The notes under the pieces: generated by a model
Told to the model about the DNA's origin: nothing
Databases searched by the model: none
The model's input: the letters and a program-made list of their open reading frames with translations, nothing else
Shown here: positions 53,235 through 62,259 of the stretch, one piece after another
How positions within the stretch are numbered: the stretch's first letter is position 1
Layout: each line of letters starts with the position of its first letter
DNA from: Spirosoma sp. KCTC 42546
Lineage (GTDB): Bacteria; Bacteroidota; Bacteroidia; Cytophagales; Spirosomataceae
Assembly (NCBI RefSeq): GCF_006965485.1
Contig: NZ_CP041360.1
Span: 186,001 to 250,000, forward strand
Length of the DNA stretch: 64,000 bases
Reading direction: 5' to 3'
Program-made: the position numbers and the translations under genes

Positions 53235-55196
53235 ATGAAGCGGTTTCTCATCGTTACGTTTCTTTTCATCAGTTCAATAGCGGCCGCTCAGGTCCGATTC
53301 GCCCGGCTATTCTCAGACCATGTCGTACTGCAACGTCAGCAACCAATTCCGGTCTGGGGTTGGGGTAAACCACGCGAAACGGTTCAGGTAACGCTGGCGG
53401 GCCAGACTCAACAGGGAAAAGCAGATGCCGATGGAAAATGGCTGGTGAAATTTTTGCCGCTGGAAGCCGGTGGGCCGCATAAACTGGCCATTTCGGCAAA
53501 ATCAGGGAAAGCTGAAGTAAATGATGTGCTGATTGGCGAGGTGTGGCTCTGCTCCGGTCAGTCTAACATGGAATGGCCAACGAAACAGGCTACTAATTTC
53601 CCCACTGAAAAGAAAAATGCCAACTATCCCCAAATTCGCCATTTTCGGGTTGACCACGAATTGGCATTAACGCCCCAAACAGACCTGAAAGCGGGCGATT
53701 GGAAAGTTTGCTCGTCCGAAACCGTCGGAGATTTTACGGCCATCGGGTTTTTCTTTGCCCGGGAGTTATACCAAAAATTGAACATACCTATTGGCCTTCT
53801 GCATTCATCCTGGGGTGGGTCGCAGGTGGAGGGCTGGATCAGTAAAGAAGGTATGCTCAGCAATGACGAACTTCGGTCGTATGCCCATACTATGCCAACT
53901 ACCTGGCAGGCCGCTGATAGTATTGTTGATGCCAAACTGCAACTCCAGCTTCTGGGGAAAGTAAACCCAACTGCCGCCGACGAGCAGAACTATCTGGCGA
54001 CGGGCTATGATTTTTCCAGATGGAAGAAGGCGGATCCGTTTGGGCAGTGGGACTGGAAAGATATGCATGGGTTCCGTGGACAAGGCTACATGGCCAAACT
54101 TGTCGACATTCCGGATGATATGGCTGGCGTGCCAACGACGTTGGCATTGGCTGAAAATGACAGTCCCAATGAAATTTATATAAATGGTACCCGGATTGCG
54201 GAAGGTGTGTTGACCGGTGTACGAAAGATTGATATACCCGCCAATACCTGGAAGGCTGGCCCCAACCGGATCGTTATTAAGTTTGGCAATATGGTGAAGC
54301 CGGCCTGGTATGGGCTTGGGTTGATGGGCTCAGCAACCGATCTCTATGTAAAGAGTGCAGCCCAGCAGGTCAGCCTGGGGGGCGATTGGCAGCTTATGCC
54401 TGCTTTCGCTGAAAAGCATGAATACACCCGCTTCATGAACAACGTAGGTATCAGTATCTACAACGCCATGATTGCTCCGTTAATCCCATTTGCCATACGA
54501 GGTGTGCTTTGGTACCAGGGCGAAAGTAATGCCGGACGTGCGTATCAGTACCGGCAAACGTTTCCGCTGCTGATTACCGACTGGCGTAAGAAGTGGAATC
54601 CAGATGGACGAAACCCGGATTTCTCTTTTTACTTCGTTCAGCTATCCAGCTATGGCGGTAATCAAAGCAGCAATCAGGGCAGCGGCTGGGCCGAACTTCG
54701 CGAGGCCCAAACCATGACCTTAAGCCTGCCCAAAACGGGAATGGCCGTTACGACCGATATTGGCAATCCAAAGGATATCCACCCAACAAATAAGCAGGAT
54801 GTAGGCCATCGGTTGGCGGTAAATGCCTTAAAACTTGATTATGGTCAAGACATAAATTATAGCTCACCGCTTTACGAGTCGGCCAGCTTTGATGCCGGAA
54901 AAGCTATTGTTACGTTCAAACACACGGCTAATGGGTTGATGGTGAAAGATAAATACGGATACTTGAAAGGCTTTGAAATTGCGGGGGAGGACAAAGTTTT
55001 TCATTATGCCAAAGCTGAAATCAATGGCAACCGTGTCATTGTATCGCACCCGTCTGTTCAGAAACCCGTTGCGGTACGCTATGCCTGGACAGATGCCCCC
55101 GACGAGGCTAATCTGTTTAATTCGGAAGGTTTTCCGGCCAGCCCATTTCGAACCGATTCCTGGCCTGCTGTGTCGAAGGATGTTCGCTTCAACTAA
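53235..55196 (+). CDS. Exported sialate O-acetylesterase-like SGNH hydrolase
   Basis: A 653-residue esterase with a signal peptide (cut after IAAAQ). The SGNH nucleophile is Ser110 in CSGQSNMEW; a second conserved block is WYQGESNA (427-433), and the catalytic Asp514 and His516 are in DIHPTNKQDVGHR. An inserted beta-sandwich domain occupies about residues 245-385 (KADPFGQWDWKDM to NRIVIKFGNM). It would remove O-acetyl groups from sialic acids or, just as likely, from acetylated plant or microbial glycans. It closes the SusCD locus. Confidence 0.9.
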   Translation: MKRFLIVTFLFISSIAAAQVRFARLFSDHVVLQRQQPIPVWGWGKPRETVQVTLAGQTQQGKADADGKWLVKFLPLEAGGPHKLAISAKSGKAEVNDVLIGEVWLCSGQSNMEWPTKQATNFPTEKKNANYPQIRHFRVDHELALTPQTDLKAGDWKVCSSETVGDFTAIGFFFARELYQKLNIPIGLLHSSWGGSQVEGWISKEGMLSNDELRSYAHTMPTTWQAADSIVDAKLQLQLLGKVNPTAADEQNYLATGYDFSRWKKADPFGQWDWKDMHGFRGQGYMAKLVDIPDDMAGVPTTLALAENDSPNEIYINGTRIAEGVLTGVRKIDIPANTWKAGPNRIVIKFGNMVKPAWYGLGLMGSATDLYVKSAAQQVSLGGDWQLMPAFAEKHEYTRFMNNVGISIYNAMIAPLIPFAIRGVLWYQGESNAGRAYQYRQTFPLLITDWRKKWNPDGRNPDFSFYFVQLSSYGGNQSSNQGSGWAELREAQTMTLSLPKTGMAVTTDIGNPKDIHPTNKQDVGHRLAVNALKLDYGQDINYSSPLYESASFDAGKAIVTFKHTANGLMVKDKYGYLKGFEIAGEDKVFHYAKAEINGNRVIVSHPSVQKPVAVRYAWTDAPDEANLFNSEGFPASPFRTDSWPAVSKDVRFN

Positions 55197-55643
55197 ATGG
55201 AGCCTGGTGTTAAAAGATAAGTTGATAGCTGCCGTAATACTGGCTAGGCTACCCGAATTGGCGGCTGCTGATTTCAGGAATGATTTCTGCCATTCCTGTT
55301 CTCCATTCTGGTTAAGCTTGAGGGTTTCCAGCGCGTGTATTGATTGTTGTTAGTGGATGACGTTGACGCTCGTCATTGTATCTCCTTGATTAATGCACTC
55401 ACCTTTGTAGATCAATTTCAGTATGGTGCATACCGTTACTGGTTATTCAAACGGATTTTAGGTTGATCGTAACTGCCACAAGCCAGACTGTTTATGTGAA
55501 AAGTTGATCTGAGGGTAAAATTAATTGGCCCGAAGTAATGCAGCCTTTAGCCTAAACAGGAATTCATATAGCCCGGGAAAGTAGCGCAGTGCCTACTTAT
55601 GCTTTACTAAAATATCATCCACAATCTTAACATTCAGCCTATT
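55197..55643. other. Intergenic region before the giant surface protein
   Basis: This 447-nt region has no recognisable gene and no long hairpin. It must hold the promoter of the gene at 55644; CACCTTTG at 55398-55405 is one base from a -7 box but is 240 nt from the start. An open frame from the end of the esterase gene into this region is a shadow. Confidence 0.5.
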
Positions 55644-58600
55644 ATGACGCGAGCTATACCTGGAATCAAGCAAATTGGGCAGCTATTATTTTCACGAATA
55701 GCGCCTGTAATTGGCGGGGGATTACTGTTTATACAACAGGGTTTCGCTCAGTATACGCCCGGAAATTTAGTTGTTCTTCAGGCGGGTACAGGAACGGGCT
55801 CGCTAGTCAATACAGGTAATCCAATTGTGCTTCGAGAGTTTACGCCTACCGGAACGGCAAGTACAACGGTTACGGTCTCATCGTCTGGCGGTGACGCACT
55901 CATTATAAGTGGAAGTGCTGCTTCGGAAGGTCTCCTGGCCCGTTCGCCAGATGGTCGTTTACTCGTATTTGGGGGTTATGCGCAAACACTGCCAAACTCA
56001 ACGCAACTGGCAAATTCAACGAGCGCTACCATTAACCGGGCAATAGGTACAGTTGATCCAGCAGGTACGTTCAGCCGGGTTGCAGTGAGCAATACCTTCC
56101 ATTCGGCAAATAATATACGAGGAGCTGCTTCGGATGGGTTAACGAACTTCTGGTCTGCAGGAGGCAATGATGGGACCGATTATTTTGGTACGGGCACGGT
56201 CGCTACCGTCCAGAACGCCAAAGTTAATACGCGTGCAGTGGCTGTTTTTAACAGCAAACTTTACTTTTCAACACAATCAAGTGCAGGTACATCCACATCA
56301 CTAGGGATTTATCAGGTTGGTTCTGGGTTGCCCACCACGGCGGGGCAACCGATTTCATTGATTATCGACACGGGTACGGGATCGAATGCGGCAGGCTTTT
56401 ATTTTAATCCTGCTGGTACGATTTGCTACATTGCCGATGGCCGAACAGTAGCGAATGGAGGAGGAATCCAGAAGTGGACATTCAACGGCAGCATATGGTC
56501 CTTAGCGTATACATTTGGAACAGGCGCTGCCTCCACCAATGGAGCCTTTGGTGTTGCCGTAGATTTCTCGGGTGCCAGCCCCGTGATTTATGCCACAACA
56601 ACCGAAAGTACGGCGAACCGCCTGATAAAAGTCACGGATACGGGTTCAGACGCAACAGTTTCGTTAGTAACTACTGCCCCAGCCAACACAAGTTTTCGAG
56701 GGGTAGCTTTTGCTCCGGTAACGCCCCAGCCCGATCTTACCATAACGCTTGCCGCGCCAGCCGCGGGTATCGTTAATCAGCCATTCGATTATTCTGTAGT
56801 TGTTAGTAACCCAGGGAGTGCCAGTGCTTCAGGCATTAGCGCTCAGGTTACTTTGCCAGCATCGGGCGCTACCTATATTACCGCCGTTGGAGCCAGTGGC
56901 TTTACGGCTAATGAGTCAGGAGGTATCGTTACATTTTCCAACGGTACGCTAAGCGCGGGAGGGAGTACCACCCTTACGGTTAGCGTCACACCTACCGTAA
57001 CCGGCACGCTCGTAAGTGGTATCGCACAGGTTGATCCGTTAAACACCGTTTCTGAAAGCAACGAAGTCAACAACTCGGCTCAATCCGTTACCACCACTGT
57101 AGGGGCAGGTAACCAGCCGCCTACAGCTCCTGTGCTTGTCAATCAAGTAGGGAATGTTGGGGTACCCTTTACCTATACAATTCCGGCATTCACTGATCCT
57201 GAAAGCCAATCACTGACCTATGTAATTACCGGTGCACCCGGCGACTTAACGGTCGATAATGCTACCCGACTCATAAGTGGTACGCCTACAACTACGGGTA
57301 TTTCAACCGTAACGGTGGTTGTTACAGATCCCGGTTCACTCTCTGCAACCGGTACATTCACCATTACTATCAATACCAATCAGCCACCGGTTGCCCCGTC
57401 AATTGCGAATCAGACTGCCACGGTTGGTACGGCGTTCAGCTTTACAGTACCGGCGTTTACAGATCCGGAAAGTCAGTCGTTAACCTACGCTATCTCTGGT
57501 GTGGGCAATGGACTGTCGGCTAATAATAACACCCGGATCATTAATGGCACACCTACGGCCAGTAGTGTACAGATGGTGACCGTTGTGGCCAGTGATCCAA
57601 CGGGCCAAACGGCTACCGCTACATTTTCACTTTCGGTTAGTGCAACCCCGGCAGGGTTAATTCAGATTACTGAATACATGTATGCATCAATTAATGAGGG
57701 GGGATCTGGTGTTGGAGAATTCGTTGAACTGACGAATGTGGGTAACGCGCCGATTGACCTGACTGGCTGGAGTTTCGATGATAACTCGCGGCAACCCGGA
57801 TCGTTTACTGGAGTCAGCGCATTCGGTGTTGTTCAGCCTAACGAATCGGTGATTATTACCGATGCCACCGCCGAGCAATTTCGATCGTTCTGGTTTCTTC
57901 CCGCATCCGTCAAAGTAGTGGGAGAAAACAGCCAGAATCTGGGCCGAAGCGATGAGATCAATATCTACGATGCCAGTACTAATCTCGTAGCCCGACTTAC
58001 GTTCAATGATCAGGGGGCCAATCCATCGGGTACGGTCCGTACGCAGTTTGTAAGCGCCTGGCCACAGCGTAATTTATTGGGTCAAACGAATACGGGTGGT
58101 TGGCAGCTCTCCGTCGTCAATGATAGTCAGGATTCTTACATGGCTACTACCGGCGACGTAGGCAACCCTGGTGGTTACTTTATTCCCCTTAATCGGTCTG
58201 TCAGTATTCATGCCACAACTAACTCGGCCTATCTCAACTTATCCAGCAGCGGCCCTGCCTTTGTAAGTGGCGTACTGAATGACCCCACTGATCCAGCCAG
58301 TACGATTGGCCTAAATTTTACCCTAAGTGCCGCCACTAACCTGACCGTGACCGCCAGTAGTAGCAACGCCAGCGTCGTGACCGATGCCAATCTGAATCTG
58401 ACCGGAACAGGAGCCAGCCGGAATCTCAAAATCACACCCAATGGGATTGGTTATACCACGATAACCCTCACCGTTAGTAGCAGTACCGCATCGGGTTCTT
58501 ATGTACTTAATTATGCCGCTTCGGCGGCTTCAACTACGCCCGCATTGACACGGTTTCATACGGGGGCTAGTGATGCTTCTACCGCTATCCGTGTCGATGC

Positions 58601-60038
58601 GGATTATATGCTGGTGGGCGATAGTGAAAACCAGGTTCTTCGACTTTACAATCGGCAGAACTCAGGCTTGCCGCTGGCCGGATTTGATTATAGCTCTTCA
58701 CTAAATCTGACTGATCTGGCAGGTGCAGTACCTCGAGAAGTAGCTCTTGAGGCATCGGCTATAGCGGGGAACCGCATTTACTGGTTTGGCTCACAGAGTA
58801 ACAAAGCAGGTGGAGGGGCACGACCGAACCGCGACCGGGTGTATGCTACGGATGTAACCCTAAATGGTGCTAACACGACCCTGGCTTATGTGAGCCGCTA
58901 CGACTACCTACGGGAGGATATTATTGCCTGGGATGTGAACAACAGTCATGGTAAAGGAGCAAACTATTACGGCTTACAGGCCAGCGCCGATGCCGCTACA
59001 GACCCGAAAGCTTCTTCTGGCTACAACATTGAAGGGGCTGAATTTGCGCCCGATGGTAGCACCGTTTATATCGGATTCCGTGCCCCGCAGGTACCCTTGC
59101 CAGGCCGGCCAAAGGCGTTGATCATTCCTATCACAAATCTGGCTGGTATTTTGGCGTCTACGGGTGGAACGCTGGGTTCCGCTACCTTTGGCGCCCCCAT
59201 TGAGCTGGATCTGGGTGGTCGCGGCATCCGGGAGATTCGAAAAAATGCGGCTAATCAGTACCTGATCATCGCCGGATCATCAGGTGGTGCTTCGAATACT
59301 CCGCCTGATGATTTCAGACTCTACACCTGGACGGGAGCAGCCACGGATGCACCGGTGCTTCGGGCCGATAACCTGGCTACGCTGGCGGTAGATGGAAGCT
59401 TTGAAGCGATTGTAGAGGTACCGTCTGATTTAACGGTAACCAGTCAAATTCAGTTACTTGTTGACAATGGAGATGCGGTTTATTACAACGATGCCACAAT
59501 TGCCAAGGACTTACCACAGGCCAATTTCAAGAAGTTCCGTAGCGAAGTGATTACCCTGGGTACAGCCCAGCAGCACGATCTGTCGCCCACGGTAGATTTG
59601 CCCCAGGCTAATTTTGACGTGAGTGGTCCTGATGCTACCCGCAACTTTATTGTCACGATTGGGGAAGTGGGCGGATTAGCAACTACTGCGGGTACTATTG
59701 TCATTACCATGACCGCACCAGCTGGTTATACTGTTTCGTTTGATAATACCCTCACCAGCATCAATGTGACAGATGGGTCCAATAATCCGGTTACAGTGGC
59801 TAATACGAAGTGGACAGTTACGAGTAATGTGGCAGACCGCCAGTTGAGTTTGCGTATTAATAGTGGGCAGTTGATCGGAGCGGGTGGTCAGGCTGTATTA
59901 GGATTTAGCATAACCCGCACAACAGCTAATTCGGGTAGTGTTTCGAATATCATTGTTAATGTGCAGGACGATGGAGCAAACAACTATGACAGCAACTCTG
60001 CTAATAACGTATATTCCCGAATTGTTACTGGACTGTAA
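55644..60038 (+). CDS. Multidomain secreted surface protein (CARDB, Ig-like repeats, LTD)
   Basis: A 1464-residue secreted protein with a signal peptide cut near QGFAQ (residue 33). Residues about 40-355 look propeller-like. A CARDB/DUF11-like domain spans about 362-482. Two tandem putative-Ig/cadherin-like repeats follow at about 489-577 and 578-668, each with FTDPESQSLTY. A lamin-tail domain (ITEYMY, GEFVELTNVGNAPIDLTGW) is at about 671-840, then a DUF3616-like region (about 965-1270) and a C-terminal beta domain. No standard type IX sorting domain is seen at the end. Its function is unknown; adhesion or substrate binding is plausible. Confidence 0.85.
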   Translation: MTRAIPGIKQIGQLLFSRIAPVIGGGLLFIQQGFAQYTPGNLVVLQAGTGTGSLVNTGNPIVLREFTPTGTASTTVTVSSSGGDALIISGSAASEGLLARSPDGRLLVFGGYAQTLPNSTQLANSTSATINRAIGTVDPAGTFSRVAVSNTFHSANNIRGAASDGLTNFWSAGGNDGTDYFGTGTVATVQNAKVNTRAVAVFNSKLYFSTQSSAGTSTSLGIYQVGSGLPTTAGQPISLIIDTGTGSNAAGFYFNPAGTICYIADGRTVANGGGIQKWTFNGSIWSLAYTFGTGAASTNGAFGVAVDFSGASPVIYATTTESTANRLIKVTDTGSDATVSLVTTAPANTSFRGVAFAPVTPQPDLTITLAAPAAGIVNQPFDYSVVVSNPGSASASGISAQVTLPASGATYITAVGASGFTANESGGIVTFSNGTLSAGGSTTLTVSVTPTVTGTLVSGIAQVDPLNTVSESNEVNNSAQSVTTTVGAGNQPPTAPVLVNQVGNVGVPFTYTIPAFTDPESQSLTYVITGAPGDLTVDNATRLISGTPTTTGISTVTVVVTDPGSLSATGTFTITINTNQPPVAPSIANQTATVGTAFSFTVPAFTDPESQSLTYAISGVGNGLSANNNTRIINGTPTASSVQMVTVVASDPTGQTATATFSLSVSATPAGLIQITEYMYASINEGGSGVGEFVELTNVGNAPIDLTGWSFDDNSRQPGSFTGVSAFGVVQPNESVIITDATAEQFRSFWFLPASVKVVGENSQNLGRSDEINIYDASTNLVARLTFNDQGANPSGTVRTQFVSAWPQRNLLGQTNTGGWQLSVVNDSQDSYMATTGDVGNPGGYFIPLNRSVSIHATTNSAYLNLSSSGPAFVSGVLNDPTDPASTIGLNFTLSAATNLTVTASSSNASVVTDANLNLTGTGASRNLKITPNGIGYTTITLTVSSSTASGSYVLNYAASAASTTPALTRFHTGASDASTAIRVDADYMLVGDSENQVLRLYNRQNSGLPLAGFDYSSSLNLTDLAGAVPREVALEASAIAGNRIYWFGSQSNKAGGGARPNRDRVYATDVTLNGANTTLAYVSRYDYLREDIIAWDVNNSHGKGANYYGLQASADAATDPKASSGYNIEGAEFAPDGSTVYIGFRAPQVPLPGRPKALIIPITNLAGILASTGGTLGSATFGAPIELDLGGRGIREIRKNAANQYLIIAGSSGGASNTPPDDFRLYTWTGAATDAPVLRADNLATLAVDGSFEAIVEVPSDLTVTSQIQLLVDNGDAVYYNDATIAKDLPQANFKKFRSEVITLGTAQQHDLSPTVDLPQANFDVSGPDATRNFIVTIGEVGGLATTAGTIVITMTAPAGYTVSFDNTLTSINVTDGSNNPVTVANTKWTVTSNVADRQLSLRINSGQLIGAGGQAVLGFSITRTTANSGSVSNIIVNVQDDGANNYDSNSANNVYSRIVTGL

Positions 60039-60084
60039 CGGTGATAATCTGATGAGCTATTAATCAGGATTTAGACAGTCTATT

Positions 60085-60465
60085 TTATGTGTGTTGACCA
60101 GGGGACGAAAACTCTCTGTTAATGCTGTTCAGCAGATCGTCTTCTGTATACGGTTTTTTTAGGTAGCCCATTGCGCCTAATTCCAGCCCTCTTCGCTCGT
60201 CAATTGGCTCAGCCAGTGCTGAGATAAAATAGAACGGAAGATCCTGAAATTCAACCGTTCTTCGTATGCTGGTTAATACATCGTATCCACTTAGGCCTGG
60301 CATCAATACATCACAAAAAACCAGGTCCGGCTTACATTTGTGAATCAATTCCAGGCCCGTATTTCCTTCAGGGGCCGATAACACCCGGAAGCCCGCTAGT
60401 TCTAATAGTTCAACTGTACCCTCACGGATATCGGTATTGTCTTCAATGATAAGTAGGGTTCTCAT
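60085..60465 (-). CDS. Stand-alone response regulator receiver
   Basis: A 126-residue CheY-like receiver with no output domain. I choose the ATG ending at 60465 (MRTLLIIEDNTDIREG); the frame continues upstream to 60522. The acidic pocket EDN, the phosphoacceptor Asp in VFCDVLMPG, the Ser/Thr region FISALAE and the lysine in YLKKPY are intact. It would receive phosphate from a histidine kinase not identified here and act by protein contact. The gene is convergent with the giant surface protein. Confidence 0.9.
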   Translation of the reverse strand: MRTLLIIEDNTDIREGTVELLELAGFRVLSAPEGNTGLELIHKCKPDLVFCDVLMPGLSGYDVLTSIRRTVEFQDLPFYFISALAEPIDERRGLELGAMGYLKKPYTEDDLLNSINREFSSPGQHT

Positions 60466-61111
60466 AAACGCTAAGGAGAATGAATTAAACGTAATTATCA
60501 CAGCATGATTGATCGTACTCACTAACGATGGTTCACTTGGCTACAAACGGTTTTTTTAGGTAATGTAACGTGTTGCTCCAAGCAGATTCTTTTGGCGCTA
60601 TTGTGTAAATAACCAGCGTATATAGAGTCCAGGATGCCCAAAGGGTCTATAAAAACTACGTTGGAAGACTATCAATAAATTTAGCTTATAAGGTATACGT
60701 TCACGTATAGAGCGTCTTGCTAGTCAAAGCTATACTTTGTTTAACTTTTATCCAATAATAAGGTATTAAAAGTTAAACAAAGTATAGCTTTTTGGTTTTA
60801 TATATATGAAAAACAACAAAATATTTATTTGAAGTCTCGGCAGTAATTTATGAACTAAGGTAACGAGCCTATGTAATACTGAAAATAGGATTTAATTATG
60901 TTTATATAAATAATATATAGGTCGCTATAAATTAAATATTGACCAATATTGGCTATGCACTTAATTCAAATCATACTGCTTCCGTCGATTCATTAACACA
61001 TTTGTTGGCGCTCCTAGCAGAGCGTTTGTGAATCAACTGTTTATGCCGCTGTATCTGCAATGGCTATGATTGTCTACGCAGGCATGGGATCGACACTATA
61101 GTACACCCGAT
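60466..61111. other. Intergenic region between divergent receiver and LytTR genes
   Basis: This 646-nt AT-rich region holds no recognisable protein gene. It contains a 7-bp palindrome at 60694-60709 and the strong hairpin at 60726-60791. It carries the promoters of two divergent regulators and could encode a small RNA ending at that hairpin. Confidence 0.5.
60726..60791 (+). terminator. 25-bp perfect hairpin with U-run in a divergent intergenic region
   Basis: Bases 60726-60750 pair perfectly with 60767-60791 around a 16-nt loop; the following bases are T-rich (TTTTGGTTTTA). It is oriented to terminate plus-strand transcription, yet no plus-strand gene precedes it. It may end an unannotated small RNA. 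Confidence 0.65.
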
Positions 61112-61507
61112 ATGAACACTAACCTTAATCCTCTTCGACTTCCTCTGCCAGCGAAAGCTCTCAAAGTATACATTCGTAAACGTGGTAAACTTGATTTTCC
61201 GGTTGCAGATCTGATGTTCCTGCAAGCGATCAGTAATTATTGCTGGCTCCACTGGCAGAATGGGCAACGGATGCTCATGCCACGTACCTTGAAATATTAC
61301 ATGGACAGATTGCCGGACGATTGTTTTATTCGACTGCACCGCAATTGCATCGTTAACCTACAGTACATAAGGCGAATAGAGCGAACGAATACGGATAAAG
61401 GGGGTTTGGTATACCTGCAATCAGGGGCAATTCTCCCTATATCGCGCCGTCGGTGGCTTTCGTCCCATCAGTTGTTAGCAGCTCATTGCCTACCCACTGA
61501 CTACTAA
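61112..61507 (+). CDS. Stand-alone LytTR DNA-binding protein
   Basis: A 131-residue protein consisting almost only of a LytTR DNA-binding domain. I start at ATG 61112 (MNTNLNPLRLPL); the frame opens at TTG 61070. Family segments VADLMFLQAISNYCWLHW, TLKYYMDRLPDDCFIRLHRNCIVNLQYI (in parts) and the ILPISRRRW end are present. It lacks a receiver domain, unlike most LytTR regulators; the divergent stand-alone receiver at 60085 might be its partner. Confidence 0.9.
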   Translation: MNTNLNPLRLPLPAKALKVYIRKRGKLDFPVADLMFLQAISNYCWLHWQNGQRMLMPRTLKYYMDRLPDDCFIRLHRNCIVNLQYIRRIERTNTDKGGLVYLQSGAILPISRRRWLSSHQLLAAHCLPTDY

Positions 61508-61548
61508 TTCAGGCTCTTGAATCATGCCCGAGTTAGTAGTCAGTGGGT
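61492..61548 (+). terminator. Hairpin overlapping the LytTR stop
   Basis: Bases 61492-61507 pair perfectly with 61533-61548 (16 bp); the 25-nt loop can form a small inner stem. The left arm covers the last codons and stop of the LytTR gene. No U-run follows. Confidence 0.65.
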
Positions 61549-61593
61549 CGCTTTAACAAACAACTTTGTCGTCTATCACGGAAGGAGGGTTCG

Positions 61594-61818
61594 TTAGCGG
61601 TCTAGCCTGTTTTCTTTGCGATGCAGGCGTGTACTGATATCCAGTATACGGTAAAGCGGACAGGAACCCGATATGCCTGTTATTAATAGAACAAAGGATA
61701 AGCATATCAGCAGCCAGTTAAGCGGAAACGTTATCTCCTTAACAAACAGGATAATCATCAGACTCACGCCCACAACAAGACGGAGTACAATATCTACATT
61801 ACCTAGGTTTGGTTTCAT
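61594..61818 (-). CDS. Small DUF2892-like membrane protein
   Basis: A 74-residue protein with two transmembrane helices (LRLVVGVSLMIILFV and WLLICLSFVLLITGI). The N-terminus KPNLGNVDIVLRL and the GSCPLYRILDI segment fit the DUF2892/YgaP-like family; the cysteine sits in the conserved CPLY motif. I start at the ATG ending at 61818; the longer frame begins at TTG. Function unknown. Confidence 0.83.
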   Translation of the reverse strand: MKPNLGNVDIVLRLVVGVSLMIILFVKEITFPLNWLLICLSFVLLITGISGSCPLYRILDISTRLHRKENRLDR

Positions 61819-62259
61819 GGCCTTTGGATCTGGTTTATACAACCAAAAGTAAAAGGACCGTTCTAGTTGTAATATGATGAATATTAGGTCGTAAGATGAT
61901 GATTTTGTGTTTTTTGCGTTAGTCTGTTTTATGCGTAATTAGCTACCCCGCATTCAGAAATTTCCCAACACATAACCGCTTCTTATCCTGGCACAGCGTA
62001 TACTATTCCCGTTAGTAAGTCGGATCGTTGGTCTGCTTGAACGCCCGGTATCTCTAGGCCATACCGATGCCGCAGAGCGGGTTAAACGTGCCAGTAGCAG
62101 CGTATTCTTTCCGGGATAGGATGCATCTGGAATTTGTTTTACCTGAAGTATATTGGTGGTTGTTTTCTAGGCCGAAAAAAGGTTTTTTTGTTGACCTGCT
62201 TACAAGAAGGTAACTTTCATAAGTGCTACCCTATTAACTCAGACATACTGAACTGTACG
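61819..62259. other. Intergenic region before the propeller sensor gene
   Basis: This 441-nt region between divergent genes has no recognisable gene. CAAAAGTA at 61844-61851 reads TACTTTTG on the minus strand, a match to the -7 consensus for the DUF2892 gene. A frame continuous with the sensor gene extends upstream without an ATG. Confidence 0.45.
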
